Shown here: piece after piece, positions 51,986 to 61,611 of the stretch
How the letters are laid out: each line of letters opens with the position of its first letter
How positions within the stretch are numbered: position 1 is the first letter of the stretch
Assembly: GCA_963205275.1 (NCBI GenBank)
Contig: CAUJIH010000045.1
Span: 1-64,000, forward strand
Direction: 5' to 3'
Source of the DNA: Verrucomicrobiota bacterium
GTDB lineage: Bacteria > Verrucomicrobiota > Verrucomicrobiia > Verrucomicrobiales > DEV007
DNA: 64,000 nucleotides
Translations under genes and position numbers: made by a program
The notes under the pieces: model-generated
Told to the model about the DNA's origin: nothing
What the model saw: only the letters and a program-made list of their open reading frames with translations
The model's database searches: none

Positions 51986-54622
51986 ATGCCTCGCAGTGGT
52001 CTGATTTTAGCCTTTTCCCTTCTTATCCTCTCTCTCCGCCTCACTGCGGCAGAGGAAGTAAGTCTGACTTTCGAAAAAGATGTGCGCCCCTTGCTCAAAG
52101 CGCACTGCACCCTCTGTCACGGCGAGGAAGAAAAACCAAAAGCCGGAGTCGATCTGCGCCTGCGTCGATTCATGGATGTCACGGTAGACGAGGGGAAAAA
52201 AGTTCTGATTCCGGGAAATCCAGACGCCAGCGAACTCATCGGAGTCATGGCTCGGGGTGAGATGCCCAAGAAAGGCAAGCCGATGCCGCCCGAGCATATC
52301 GAAATCATCCGGACGTGGATCGCTCAGGGAGCCAAAACAGCCCGCCCGGAACCGGAGACTCTCGCTCCTGGCCCACTGATCACGGAAGAGGATCGCTCGC
52401 ACTGGGCCTTCCGTCCCGTCGTCCGCCCGGAAGTTCCGAAAATGGACGGAGTCAGCACCCCGATCGATGCTTTTCTCGCTGCGAAAATGCGCAAAGAAGG
52501 TCTGGATTTCGCCCCGGAGACAGATCGCGTCTCTTGGCTGCGTCGCGTAAGCGTCGATCTGACCGGACTGCTTCCCACTCCTGACGAAACCACCACCTTT
52601 CTCGCCGACAAAACTCCCGATGCCTACGAAAAGGTCGTGGACCGACTGCTCGCCTCCCCCGCCTACGGCGAACGATGGGCACGTCACTGGCTCGATGCGG
52701 CAGGCTATGCAGACTCGAATGGCTACACCAACGCCGACTCCGCCAGACCCTATGCCTGGCGGTATCGAGACTACGTGATTCGCTCGATTAACTCAGACAA
52801 GCCATGGGATCAGTTCATTCGCGAACAACTAGCCGGTGACGAAATGGCGGGAGTCACCCAGAACGACTATCAACAGGCTGTTCTCGATCCGAAAAAGCTG
52901 GACGAACTCACCGCGACGGGCTTCCTACGCATGGCCCCTGACGGAACGGGCGATCCGAACGACGATCCGAAGCTGGCAGAAAATCAGGTGATCGCCGATC
53001 AGATCCAGATCGTCAGTTCCTCCTTGATGGGCCTCACCCTCGCCTGTGCCCAGTGTCACGACCATCGCTTCGACCCCGTCTCCCAGGAGGATTATTACCG
53101 ATTCCGAGCGATTTTCGACCCTGCCTACGACTGGGAATCCTGGCGCAAACCGGCCCAGCGACTTTACTCACTCTATACACCCGAGGATCGAGCAAAAGCG
53201 GCGGAAATCGAAAAAGCAGCCGTCGCCATCGAGGTGGAGGCTCGCACGATGAGCAAGAAATTCCTGGATGAAATCTTCGAAGTCGAGATTCTCAAACTGC
53301 CCGAAGAAGTCCGCACGGCCTATCGCGAAGCCAGAGCCACGGACAAGAGCAAAAGAACGCCCGCACAAGAGGCGCTGATCAAGAAATATCCCTCTGCCCT
53401 CGCCACATACTCCCTCAATCTCTACGACCAGAAAAAGCAGGATCTGGTGGATGCGAAGATGAAGGAGGCGGCTGATCTGCGTCTCACGAAGCCGCACGAG
53501 GAGTTCGTGATGGCACTGACCGAAGTGAAAGGGCGCGTGCCTGAATCGAAGGTTCACAACCGAGGCGATCACGATCAGCCCTTGCGGACAGTCACTCCCG
53601 GAGAACTCACGATTCTCGCCACGCCAGAGATCGCTCCTTTCAAGCCAGCAGCACTCCCCTCCGGCTCTTCCGGACGTCGTCTCGCCTACGCGAAATGGTT
53701 GACCAACGGCAAGCATCCGCTCGTCGCTCGCACCTTGGTAAACCGATTCTGGATGCACCACTTCGGACGGGCGATCGCGAACACGCCGGGTGACTTCGGA
53801 CTCGGGGGCGAGAAGCCTTCCCACCCGGAATTGCTCGACTGGCTGGCGGATGAATTCGTCTCCAGCGGCTGGAAGTTGAAGCCTTTTCAGCGCATGATCG
53901 TCCTGAGTCGAGCGTATCGGCAATCCTCGGTTAATCCGGCATCGATGGATCAAGACGCCGAGAATCGCCTCTACGCTCGAAGCAGTCTCCAGCGATTAGA
54001 GGCCGAACCTCTCCGCGATTCACTGCTGGCGATTTCGGGAGCACTCGTCACCAAACAATACGGCGCTCCGAGTAAAATCGGAGTCGATCCGGCGGGCCGT
54101 GTGATCGTGGGAATCGATAAAGGCACGATCTCGAAAGCCGCTGTCGAACCAGGAGGTGAGCAGGATTTCCGTCGCTCCATTTACATCGAGACGAAACGCA
54201 GCCGCCCCCTGACCATTCTCGACATCTTCGACGCTCCCGTGATGGTGCCGCACTGTAACAAGCGCAATGTCACGACAGTCGCTCCGCAATCCCTGCTGAT
54301 GATGAATGATACCTTTATTCTGGAAAACGCTCGTCGCCTAGCAGATCGACTCTATGCCGACGCTCCCTCAGACGATACCGCCCGCGTACGCCGTGCCTGG
54401 ATGCTACTCTTCGGGACCAATCCCGTCGATGCAGAAGTCGCTCAGTGCCTCGACTTTATCGGTGAGCAGACGCTGGGGCTGACAGAGTATCACAAGGTCA
54501 ATCCCACACCGAAACCAAAGGATCCGAAGGCCCCCATCATCGCACCCGATCCTGCCCGCGAGGCTCTTGCCAGCCTGTGTCAGGTATTGTTCAGTTCCAA
54601 CCGCTTCCTCTACTTGCAATGA
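51986..54622 (+). CDS. PSCyt1 / DUF1549 / DUF1553 secreted cytochrome-domain protein
   Basis: 878 residues with a Sec signal (LILAFSLLILSLRLTAA). The planctomycete-type cytochrome domain begins FEKDVRPLLKAHCTLCHG (haem motif 41-45). DUF1549 is marked by WLRRVSVDLTGLLPTP, YGERWARHWLDAAGYADSNG and AQCHDHRFDP (a second CxxCH-like block), and DUF1553 by NRFWMHHFGRAI, TPGDFG, HPELLDWLADEF, LSRAYRQSS and NDTFI. These pairs are a hallmark of Planctomycetota and Verrucomicrobiota, where they are implicated in sulphated-polysaccharide breakdown by context; the reaction is not established. The next gene (DUF1501) overlaps by 4 nt. Confidence 0.92.
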   Translation: MPRSGLILAFSLLILSLRLTAAEEVSLTFEKDVRPLLKAHCTLCHGEEEKPKAGVDLRLRRFMDVTVDEGKKVLIPGNPDASELIGVMARGEMPKKGKPMPPEHIEIIRTWIAQGAKTARPEPETLAPGPLITEEDRSHWAFRPVVRPEVPKMDGVSTPIDAFLAAKMRKEGLDFAPETDRVSWLRRVSVDLTGLLPTPDETTTFLADKTPDAYEKVVDRLLASPAYGERWARHWLDAAGYADSNGYTNADSARPYAWRYRDYVIRSINSDKPWDQFIREQLAGDEMAGVTQNDYQQAVLDPKKLDELTATGFLRMAPDGTGDPNDDPKLAENQVIADQIQIVSSSLMGLTLACAQCHDHRFDPVSQEDYYRFRAIFDPAYDWESWRKPAQRLYSLYTPEDRAKAAEIEKAAVAIEVEARTMSKKFLDEIFEVEILKLPEEVRTAYREARATDKSKRTPAQEALIKKYPSALATYSLNLYDQKKQDLVDAKMKEAADLRLTKPHEEFVMALTEVKGRVPESKVHNRGDHDQPLRTVTPGELTILATPEIAPFKPAALPSGSSGRRLAYAKWLTNGKHPLVARTLVNRFWMHHFGRAIANTPGDFGLGGEKPSHPELLDWLADEFVSSGWKLKPFQRMIVLSRAYRQSSVNPASMDQDAENRLYARSSLQRLEAEPLRDSLLAISGALVTKQYGAPSKIGVDPAGRVIVGIDKGTISKAAVEPGGEQDFRRSIYIETKRSRPLTILDIFDAPVMVPHCNKRNVTTVAPQSLLMMNDTFILENARRLADRLYADAPSDDTARVRRAWMLLFGTNPVDAEVAQCLDFIGEQTLGLTEYHKVNPTPKPKDPKAPIIAPDPAREALASLCQVLFSSNRFLYLQ

Positions 54623-56064
54623 AAAATCAACTCTGCTCCCGACGCCATTTCCTCAAGGCGAACAGCTTCAGTCTGGGCACTCTCGCTCTGGCGACCCTGC
54701 TGAAAAAGGACGGACTCTTGGCTGCGCCCGTGATGCCTGCGATGGGTCACGACATCCAGTTCGACCTCACACCTAAAGAAGGCCACTTCCCTGGGAAAGC
54801 GAAGGCGATGATCTCTCTCTTCATGATGGGGGGGCCTTCACAGATCGATCTATTCGATCCCAAGCCCATGCTGACAAAGTATGATGGGAAGAACTTCCCT
54901 GGGGAGATCAAATACGACAACCTCGCGCAGGCCTCGTCCAAAGTCTTCGCCTCGCCCTGGAAATTCTCGAAGCACGGACAGTGCGGAATGGAATTGAGCG
55001 AACTTCTGCCGCACTTGGGTTCCGTCGCCGACGACATCTGCCTGATTCGCTCCATGAGTTCCGGCGTCAGCAACCACGCACAGGGCCTCTACGCGATCAA
55101 TTCCGGGCGAGTCACTGCGGGTAATCCCGCTCTCGGATCGTGGATTACCTACGGACTCGGCAGCGAGACCGAAGAACTGCCCGCCTACATGGTTCTCTCC
55201 CATCCCGGAGGACTTCCTACATTTCAGAGCGATCACTTCACCAACGGCTGGCTACCCGCTCTGTTTCAGGGCACCGTCGTGCGAGCGTCCGAGCCGCGCA
55301 TTCTCAACCTCGACCCTCCAGCCTTTCTCGCCGGAGCCGGACAGAAGCGCCAGCTCGACCTGCTGCACCACCTGAACGAAGCACATGCTGCTGAGCATCC
55401 CGGCGAACTGGATCTGCACGCCCGCATTTCCACCTACGCTCTGGCTGCGAACATGCAGACTGCGGCGAAGGAGGCCCTCGACATTTCTGGGGAACCCGAT
55501 TCCATCAAAAAACTCTATGGAGTCGATAAACCCGTCACCGCCGACTACGCCACGCGCTGCCTGATCGCACGACGACTCATCGAACGAGGAGTCCGCTACG
55601 TCCAGGTGCTCAATGCCGGACAATCTTGGGATCAGCACAGCTCTTTAGTCACCGCGCTACCCAATCTCTGCGCCGCTACCGATCAGCCCTCCGCTGCACT
55701 CATCACCGATCTGAAACAGCGAGGCCTGCTCGACAGCACCGTTGTCCATTGGGGCGGTGAGATGGGCCGTCTACCCGTGTTGCAAAATGATGCGGGGCGC
55801 GAGAAATGGGGACGCGATCACAATACCTACGGCTTCAGCCAATGGGTGGCAGGCGGCGGTTTCAAAGGGGGTTATGTCCACGGAGAAACCGACGAATGGA
55901 GTCACAAGGCCGCTGTCGATGAAGTCAAACACTACGACTGGCACGCTACCTTACTCCACCTCTTCGGGCTCAATCACGACAAGCTCGCCTATAAGCACAA
56001 CGGCCTAGTCGCCACGCTGACAAACAATCAGGGAGCAAGAGTCGTCACCGAACTGCTCGCGTAA
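54619..56064 (+). CDS. DUF1501 protein, Tat-exported, sulphatase-like fold
   Basis: 481 residues from ATG 54619, which overlaps the previous stop as ATGA, so the two are coupled. The N-terminus has a twin-arginine signal, SRRHFLKANSFSLGTLAL. The body shows the DUF1501 order: LFMMGGPSQIDLFDPKP, VSNHAQGLYAINSG, LGSWITYGLG, RCLIARRLIERGVRYVQV, WDQHSSL, and WGGEMGRLPV with WGRDHNTYGFSQW. This family is related to alkaline-phosphatase-type metalloenzymes by fold. The partner of the DUF1549/1553 protein in nearly all genomes that have it; the exact function is unknown. Confidence 0.92.
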   Translation: MKNQLCSRRHFLKANSFSLGTLALATLLKKDGLLAAPVMPAMGHDIQFDLTPKEGHFPGKAKAMISLFMMGGPSQIDLFDPKPMLTKYDGKNFPGEIKYDNLAQASSKVFASPWKFSKHGQCGMELSELLPHLGSVADDICLIRSMSSGVSNHAQGLYAINSGRVTAGNPALGSWITYGLGSETEELPAYMVLSHPGGLPTFQSDHFTNGWLPALFQGTVVRASEPRILNLDPPAFLAGAGQKRQLDLLHHLNEAHAAEHPGELDLHARISTYALAANMQTAAKEALDISGEPDSIKKLYGVDKPVTADYATRCLIARRLIERGVRYVQVLNAGQSWDQHSSLVTALPNLCAATDQPSAALITDLKQRGLLDSTVVHWGGEMGRLPVLQNDAGREKWGRDHNTYGFSQWVAGGGFKGGYVHGETDEWSHKAAVDEVKHYDWHATLLHLFGLNHDKLAYKHNGLVATLTNNQGARVVTELLA

Positions 56065-56267
56065 GATTGGATACGACTGAATACGACTGAATACTCATAT
56101 CGAATCCAGTCTTACTCGATTGGCGCAGACCTACGCAATTTGACCGCAGATTATGCTCTCTACGAAATTCGGGCAGCTCACCAAGCAGCGAACGCGGTCG
56201 CTGCAATGAGGCGGGGTACGCAAAGGTTCCCTCAAGCCCTAGCTACAGGCGATAGTCCCTTCGAGAT

Positions 56268-56301
56268 GAGGAAGGAAACTGTTCAATCAGCTCCCTTCCT
56301 C
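56268..56301. terminator. Candidate hairpin between DUF1501 gene and msrA
   Basis: GAGGAAGG (56268-56275) and CCTTCCTC (56294-56301) can form an 8-bp stem with an 18-nt loop in the convergent spacer, followed by a pyrimidine stretch. The rest of the 250-nt spacer has only a short tandem ATACGACTGA and nothing else I recognise. Confidence 0.35.
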
Positions 56302-56314
56302 CTTTCTCCACTCC

Positions 56315-56998
56315 TCACTCCAGTCCCAGCTTTTTCAGCTTCGGAGAGATCACGATGCGGCAGTATGGATTTTTATCCTTGTTCAGCTCGTAGTAATTCT
56401 GATGATAATCTTCGGCCACCCAGAATTTCGAAGCCTCGCTGACCTCTGTCACGATAGGCTTATCGTATTTCCCACTCGCGGCCAGCTTCTCTTTTGACTG
56501 CATGATAATATTCCGCTGCTCCGGCGTGTAGTAGAAAATCACGGACCGATATTGGCGTCCGGCATCGCCGCCCTGCCGATCCAGCGACGTGGGATCGTGA
56601 GCCTGCCAGAACACATCCAGAATTTCATCTAAGGTGATTTTCTTCGGATCAAACGTGACCTGAATCACCTCAATGTGGCCTGTATTACTCCGACAAACTT
56701 GCTCGTAGGTCGGATTGTCCACATAGCCGCCCATGTAGCCGGAAACCACTTTCTCAACACCTTCCAGCCTCTTGACCACCGCCTCCGTGCACCAGAAGCA
56801 TCCTCCCCCCAGAGTGATCATTTCCTTCCCCGCCGGAGCTTTTTCTCCTTCTTTCATCGGTTTTTGTTCAGACGCTTTCTTATCGCCTTCAGCAAAGGCA
56901 CTGTCAATCAATTGACTATGACTCATAAGCGCAAATCCGAGAAACGGAAATATTAGGGAAAGCACGCTATGCCGCCGAATCAGATGAAAACTCTTCAT
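56315..56998 (-). CDS. msrA: Peptide methionine sulfoxide reductase A, exported form
   Basis: 227 residues. The catalytic motif GCFWC (66-70, active Cys67) is followed by the family marks GYMGGYVDNPTYEQVC, TGHIEVIQV and DPTSLDRQGGDAGRQYRS. It reduces the S form of methionine sulfoxide in proteins. A hydrophobic signal (SVLSLIFPFLGFALMSHS) and a Lys/Glu-rich linker precede the domain, so it acts outside the cytoplasm, which fits a cell with many exported redox proteins that use Met-ligated haems. No MsrB domain or gene is adjacent. Confidence 0.94.
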   Translation of the reverse strand: MKSFHLIRRHSVLSLIFPFLGFALMSHSQLIDSAFAEGDKKASEQKPMKEGEKAPAGKEMITLGGGCFWCTEAVVKRLEGVEKVVSGYMGGYVDNPTYEQVCRSNTGHIEVIQVTFDPKKITLDEILDVFWQAHDPTSLDRQGGDAGRQYRSVIFYYTPEQRNIIMQSKEKLAASGKYDKPIVTEVSEASKFWVAEDYHQNYYELNKDKNPYCRIVISPKLKKLGLE

Positions 56999-57169
56999 GG
57001 GTTACCCTGCATCTATCCTCGCCACCATGCAATCACTTTGGTGCGCCATTTTTGAATCTGACACGAAATCCATCCCCAGAAATCAGCTTCCAAAATTGAA
57101 ACGATCACACGCCACATGAACAGCATATTTTCAAATCAGCGAGAATTTCTACCTTTTTTCGAATTCGTT

Positions 57170-57197
57170 TTGACTTATTCGATTAATTTCATATAAA
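57170..57197 (+). promoter_or_regulatory. Candidate promoter of the small-gene pair
   Basis: TTGACT (57170-57175), a 16-nt spacer and TATAAA (57192-57197) in an AT-rich stretch. The next start codon is at 57231, leaving a normal-length leader. The 16-nt spacer is the same as for the RHS and HigBA promoters. Confidence 0.55.
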
Positions 57198-57230
57198 AAT
57201 GGCATTGTTATTGAGTTTAAATTCCATTGA

Positions 57231-57449
57231 ATGGCCCGACCGAAGAACACAGCCGAGACCGTCCAGATCACCATCGCGGCGACGCCGCAGGTGAAGGCTG
57301 TGCTCGAGTATCTCGCAGAGTCAGGCTTTTATGGAAAAAACGCCGCCGACACTGCGATGATTCTACTGAAGGAAAAAATTCGAGATCTCCAGAATGTCGG
57401 TCAGGCACCCAGACTTCCTCATCCGACCGAATCCTCCGATCCATCCTAA
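57231..57449 (+). CDS. Small ribbon-helix-helix-like protein
   Basis: 72 residues: a basic start (MARPKNTAETVQITIAATP), then a helix-turn-helix-like stretch (VKAVLEYLAESGFYG, NAADTAMILLKEKIRDL) and a disordered Pro/Ser tail. A short beta strand with two helices is the ribbon-helix-helix plan, so a DNA-binding regulator is possible. A good promoter lies just upstream, and a second small gene follows after 32 nt. No recognised family; function by analogy only. Confidence 0.55.
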   Translation: MARPKNTAETVQITIAATPQVKAVLEYLAESGFYGKNAADTAMILLKEKIRDLQNVGQAPRLPHPTESSDPS

Positions 57450-57481
57450 TCACTACCACACCAATCCCCCCGACTACCGAC

Positions 57482-57715
57482 ATGCGCTTCACCGACTCAT
57501 TCAGCCACGACGATCATTCACAGGCCCTCGCTTTGCTTTCCGCCGCCGTTCCTTCTCCGGAAGAACTCTGCCAAAGTGATCCAGCGACCCAGCTCGCTTT
57601 CGAGACCAGCCTGCGACTCCTAGCGGAAGACATCGTGAAATACCATCCTAGCCTCGCGCATGTCCTGATCGGGTTGAGTAAAGAAGCCAAGCCCTTTTTT
57701 CACGGGCAAAACTGA
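57482..57715 (+). CDS. Small hypothetical protein
   Basis: 77 residues from ATG 57482. Mostly helical (DHSQALALLSAAVPSPEEL, TQLAFETSLRLLAEDIVK, LAHVLIGLSKEAKPFF), acidic, no signal peptide and no motif I recognise. It follows the ribbon-helix-helix-like gene on the same strand and likely shares its promoter. An upstream extension of this frame to 57227 overlaps the previous gene and is not believed. Codon use looks like that of the neighbours. Confidence 0.5.
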   Translation: MRFTDSFSHDDHSQALALLSAAVPSPEELCQSDPATQLAFETSLRLLAEDIVKYHPSLAHVLIGLSKEAKPFFHGQN

Positions 57716-57744
57716 TTCCCCGCGCTCTGGCAAGTGTGGGAGAC

Positions 57745-58653
57745 TCAGTGCCACAGATTCAACAACACCACGCCAGCTACGGCGATAACGGCACCGATCA
57801 GAGCAGGTCGCATCGGCCTGTCACCTTCCATCACTGCCGTCAGAGGCATCATCACGATGGGGGTCAGAGCGACGACGGCCAGCACGATCCCGCTCTCCAG
57901 TCCCTGCAGAGCCCATTGGAAACAACTCACTCCCAGAACGGCACCAAAGATCACCGTGGCGAACAGCCACGGCAGTACGCCACGATTCAGCGGAGAGCGC
58001 CAAGTCCTCCATTCTGATTCCGGCCCCAGAAGGCGGATCAGAGGGATCGCGACTGCAGCGAAGAGCAGACCGGCGACCACGCGCTGGAACGCCGCCGAAA
58101 TCCCCGTTCCCGCCAGCCCTAATGCCATGGAGACCTCTTCCGCCTTGCGGCTGACCACGGCCCCCATCCCCTGCCCCAGCCCGGCGATGAGTCCGGCCAC
58201 GATTCCCACCCAGTATCGCCCACGCAGAGGGATAAGTCGGGGACGTCGTCCATAGCGCACCGCCATCCCGACTCCGATCAGAATTAGTCCCGCACACACC
58301 ACGACGCGCAGTCCGACGCCATTCCCCAACCAAAACCACTCCAAAATCATGGCGAAGAACGGAGCTGAACAGAGATTCAGCAGGATCGTCATACGCGAGC
58401 CAATGCGCTCATATGCCGTGAACAGCGCCATATCACCCAGTCCAAATCCGATCAGTCCGCTGATAAAGAACCAGAAAAAGGAAGCCCAGCGCAACGCGCC
58501 CGGACTCAGGATGAGCACCAGCATCCCCAGCATCAGTGCCGCCAAAAAGAGGCGGAACAAATTGCCCCACAATCCCCCCATCCGCATCGCGAGACGCTGG
58601 CTCGCGACTGCGGAGACAGAAAAGAAAAACGTAGTGAGAATGGCGGCGATCAT
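57745..58653 (-). CDS. EamA/DMT-superfamily membrane permease
   Basis: 302 residues with about ten hydrophobic helices in two similar halves (five plus five), the EamA layout. Marks include FFWFFISGLIGFGLGDMALFTAYERIG in the first half and GVSCFQWALQGLESGIV in the second, where the typical A-x-x-x-x-A/E at the helix end is seen. Such proteins export amino acids, nucleosides or other metabolites; the substrate cannot be guessed. It is divergent from the aminotransferase gene across about 100 nt. Confidence 0.85.
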   Translation of the reverse strand: MIAAILTTFFFSVSAVASQRLAMRMGGLWGNLFRLFLAALMLGMLVLILSPGALRWASFFWFFISGLIGFGLGDMALFTAYERIGSRMTILLNLCSAPFFAMILEWFWLGNGVGLRVVVCAGLILIGVGMAVRYGRRPRLIPLRGRYWVGIVAGLIAGLGQGMGAVVSRKAEEVSMALGLAGTGISAAFQRVVAGLLFAAVAIPLIRLLGPESEWRTWRSPLNRGVLPWLFATVIFGAVLGVSCFQWALQGLESGIVLAVVALTPIVMMPLTAVMEGDRPMRPALIGAVIAVAGVVLLNLWH

Positions 58654-58755
58654 GTGGAAGGCAGCGGACGACAGATCAATTCAACAGTTCGACAGTTCAA
58701 TAGTTGCCAAGGCAACGCCAGTCATTCACTTTTGTAAAGTTCTCGTTTTTACGCG

Positions 58756-59577
58756 ATGACCTCGCCCACCACCTCCATCATCCACAATGGGGCAATCTGC
58801 TCCTCCGCCGATCCCATCCTCCACTGCGGTGACAGCCTAGCCGTCTGTGGACGAGGAGTCTTCGAGACGATCCCCTCCTACCACGGAAAACTCTTCTTAC
58901 CGACCTCACACTTGGAGCGTCTGCGACGCGGAGCGTCCGCGCTCGACCTCCCCTACCCCGAGGACGATCTGCTTCTCCTCACCATTCCAGAGCTACTCAT
59001 CGCAAACAATCTCGCCACCGCTCCACTGGCCCGCGTGCGCATCACGCTCACCGCAGCACAAGACGGCTCTCCTTTCTGGTGGATCGAGGCGACGCCTACG
59101 CCCCCTCATCCCGATACCGCCCGTGTCATCACCGGCCCATTCATCCGCAACGAGCGCAGTTCTCTCGCTGGGCACAAAACCACGAACTGCTCGGATAATC
59201 ATCTCGCGCAGCAATATGCGCACGGACGAGGAGCAGACGAGGCTCTCTTCAGCAACACTCGCGGAGAAGCCTGTGAAGGTGCATGGTCGAATCTCTTCGT
59301 AAAACTCGACGGTCGGTGGATCACTCCAGCTCTCGACTCTGGCTGCCTGCCAGGCGTCACTCGTGCCTTGGTCATCGATCTATTCCGAGAAAATGCTCTG
59401 GAAATTTCTGAATCAACCCTCTTGGCCGTCGAACTCAACAGGGTCGAGTCCGCCTTTCTCACCTCCAGCCTCAGAGAAATTCAGCCCATTTCCATCCTCG
59501 ATGAGCGTAGATTGGACATCGCACCTGAAATCACGATTCTGCGCAGCCGTTACAAGAAAAGAATCGCGTCTCTGTGA
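58756..59577 (+). CDS. Class IV aminotransferase (branched-chain aminotransferase / aminodeoxychorismate lyase type)
   Basis: 273 residues. The fold-type IV PLP motifs are present: GRGVFETI near the start, the PLP lysine Lys141 in GHKTTNC, and EACEGAWSNLF around Glu174 for the ring nitrogen, then SGCLPGVTR. The length suits 4-amino-4-deoxychorismate lyase (PabC) or a D-amino-acid or branched-chain transaminase; the sequence alone does not decide. No pabAB or ilv genes are next to it. Confidence 0.85.
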   Translation: MTSPTTSIIHNGAICSSADPILHCGDSLAVCGRGVFETIPSYHGKLFLPTSHLERLRRGASALDLPYPEDDLLLLTIPELLIANNLATAPLARVRITLTAAQDGSPFWWIEATPTPPHPDTARVITGPFIRNERSSLAGHKTTNCSDNHLAQQYAHGRGADEALFSNTRGEACEGAWSNLFVKLDGRWITPALDSGCLPGVTRALVIDLFRENALEISESTLLAVELNRVESAFLTSSLREIQPISILDERRLDIAPEITILRSRYKKRIASL

Positions 59578-59700
59578 CTCCGCTTTTGCGCCTGACGCAA
59601 CCTCGTCTCTCCGGTTGCAAATCTTCTCCTTTACGCATTCAATCGCGACTGACTTGTTCGCACTTTTCATCTCCCTCGGGTCATCTACCCTTCTTGCCTC

Positions 59701-60705
59701 ATGAAACTCCTCGTTATCGGCACTGGCTCCATTGGTGAGCGCCATCTGCGCGTCTTTCAGAATCTCGGTCGCTGCAGCGAAATCTCCTTCTGTGAACCCC
59801 TGCCTCAGCGACGTGCGGAGATCGCGGAGCGCTACGAAATCCCCGAGACATCCGCTCATTCGGATCTCGATACTGCTCTGGATCATGGGAACTATGATAT
59901 AGCCGTGATTGCCACACCCGCCCCGACTCATATCGCCATCGGCACGCGCTTGGCTCGACTCGGGATTCATCAAATGATGGAAAAACCGCTCAGTCTTTCC
60001 ACCGATGGAGTCGAGGAATATGCCCGCATCGTCGCGGAGAAAAATCTGGTCGTCGCTGTGGGATATGTCCATCGGGCGCATCCCACCGTCTCTGCGATCC
60101 ATGATGAAATCGCCTCGGGGAGTTACGGAAAAGTTCTTGGAGTCAACATTTCCTCCGGCCAAGCCTTCGCCGTGATCCGTCCTGCCTACCGCGAGATCTA
60201 CTTCGCCCGTCCGGAGATGGGCGGCGGAGCGATCAATGACATGATCACTCACATGTACAGCGTCGGCGACTGGTTTGCCGGACCGATCACACGACTCGTC
60301 ACCGATGCCAATCGACAAGCACTGGAAGGCGTCAGCGTCGAAGACACCGTCCACACCCTGTCTCGTCACGCCGGAGGGGCGATGGGTGTTTACGCCCTCA
60401 ATCTCTACCAGCAGCCGAATGAAGTTCTCATGACGGTCATATGTGAGCACGGTACGCTGCGTGCCGATTATGCGAATCTGCGCTGGTCCTGGATGCGCGA
60501 GCCGAATGGCGAGTGGACTCACGTCTCGGTTTCTATACCAGATCGGGATGAAATCTACCGCATTCAGAACGCCGCCTTTCTCGATGCCGTTGAGGGTCAC
60601 GGAGATGTTCTCTGCTCCCTAGACGATGCAATCCGCACTCTGCACGTCAATATCGCCTCTCATCACAGTGCCGAGACCTCGTGCTGGGAGAACGTCACTA
60701 GATGA
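59701..60705 (+). CDS. Gfo/Idh/MocA-family NAD(P)-dependent oxidoreductase
   Basis: 334 residues. A Rossmann start LLVIGTGSIGERHLR (GxGxxG at 7-12), MMEKPLSLS for the conserved EKP step, and VAVGYVHRAHPTV, then the C-terminal alpha/beta domain with INDMITHMYSVGDW, where His ligands or catalytic residues are expected. Family members oxidise sugars, inositol or sugar-nucleotides. It is followed by an SDR gene after 40 nt on the same strand, suggesting a small sugar-modifying operon. The start codon ATG 59701 has no Shine-Dalgarno. Confidence 0.88.
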   Translation: MKLLVIGTGSIGERHLRVFQNLGRCSEISFCEPLPQRRAEIAERYEIPETSAHSDLDTALDHGNYDIAVIATPAPTHIAIGTRLARLGIHQMMEKPLSLSTDGVEEYARIVAEKNLVVAVGYVHRAHPTVSAIHDEIASGSYGKVLGVNISSGQAFAVIRPAYREIYFARPEMGGGAINDMITHMYSVGDWFAGPITRLVTDANRQALEGVSVEDTVHTLSRHAGGAMGVYALNLYQQPNEVLMTVICEHGTLRADYANLRWSWMREPNGEWTHVSVSIPDRDEIYRIQNAAFLDAVEGHGDVLCSLDDAIRTLHVNIASHHSAETSCWENVTR

Positions 60706-60745
60706 TGACCCAATCAGCTTTTATCATCCCGAATCATCCCAAATC

Positions 60746-61543
60746 ATGAATACGGAACGCTCGATCTCCCAGCTCTTCGACCTGCGCGGTCGCACGGCCC
60801 TGCTGACTGGAGCAGGAGGCTGGCTCGGCTCCACCATGGCCCGCTCACTTGCTGAGGCCGGTGCCAGCGTCATCGCCACCAGCCGCGATTTAAAGCGAGC
60901 CGAAGCAGTCGCCTCCTCGCTGCCTTCCAGCGGTGGGCAAAATCACTTCGGGATCGCGATCAACCACCTCGACGACTCGTCAATCCAGACCGGGTTCACC
61001 GACGCTCTACTCCGTGCCGGGCGCATCGATATCCTAGTTAATAATGGCAACGCTGCCTGCACCTCCGACCTCACCACCGTTACCGACGATGAGTTCAACC
61101 AAACTCTCGCCAACGCGACCGGCTACTTTCTTCTCGCACGAAAACTGCGTGACCACGCAGTCTCACGCAGTGGTGGGGCCAGTATTATCTTGCTCGGTTC
61201 GATGTATGGCGTCGTCGGGTCTTACCCCGATGCCTACGCCGGAGCCGTGTCCGCCAGCCCAGTTGCCTACCATACACTGAAAGGTGGAATCGTCCATATG
61301 ACGCGCCACCTCGCTGTCTATTGGGCGAAGGACAATGTGCGAGTGAATTGCCTTTCTCCCGGCCCATTCCCATCCGCCAGCGCGAATGATACCATGGTCG
61401 AGCGTCTCTGTGAAAAATCACCTATGGGGCGAATGGGCCGTCCAGAGGAGCTGAAAGGTGCCCTCGTCTTCCTCGCCAGCGACGCCAGCAGTTACGTCAC
61501 AGGACAGAATCTGCTGGTGGACGGCGGATGGACAGCCTGGTGA
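60746..61543 (+). CDS. Short-chain dehydrogenase/reductase (classical SDR)
   Basis: 265 residues from ATG 60746; the frame continues upstream into the previous gene but with no SDR-like sequence. Cofactor motif TGAGGWLG (21-28), NNGNA at the NNAG position, catalytic Ser152 (LLGSMYG), Tyr175 and Lys179 (YHTLK), and the C-terminal GQNLLVDGGW. It likely reduces or oxidises a sugar or sugar acid in step with the Gfo/Idh/MocA enzyme next to it. Substrate unknown. Confidence 0.9.
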   Translation: MNTERSISQLFDLRGRTALLTGAGGWLGSTMARSLAEAGASVIATSRDLKRAEAVASSLPSSGGQNHFGIAINHLDDSSIQTGFTDALLRAGRIDILVNNGNAACTSDLTTVTDDEFNQTLANATGYFLLARKLRDHAVSRSGGASIILLGSMYGVVGSYPDAYAGAVSASPVAYHTLKGGIVHMTRHLAVYWAKDNVRVNCLSPGPFPSASANDTMVERLCEKSPMGRMGRPEELKGALVFLASDASSYVTGQNLLVDGGWTAW

Positions 61544-61611
61544 CGAAAATCACGAGCATGGACAAGATTGCGCCATTGTCACCTTCATCATCATTTGGTA
61601 CAAGTAAGAAA

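Noticed and set aside
57227-57481. Longer 5' extension of the small gene at 57482
   Set aside because: It overlaps the better-supported 72-residue gene in another frame and lacks a promoter or start context of its own.
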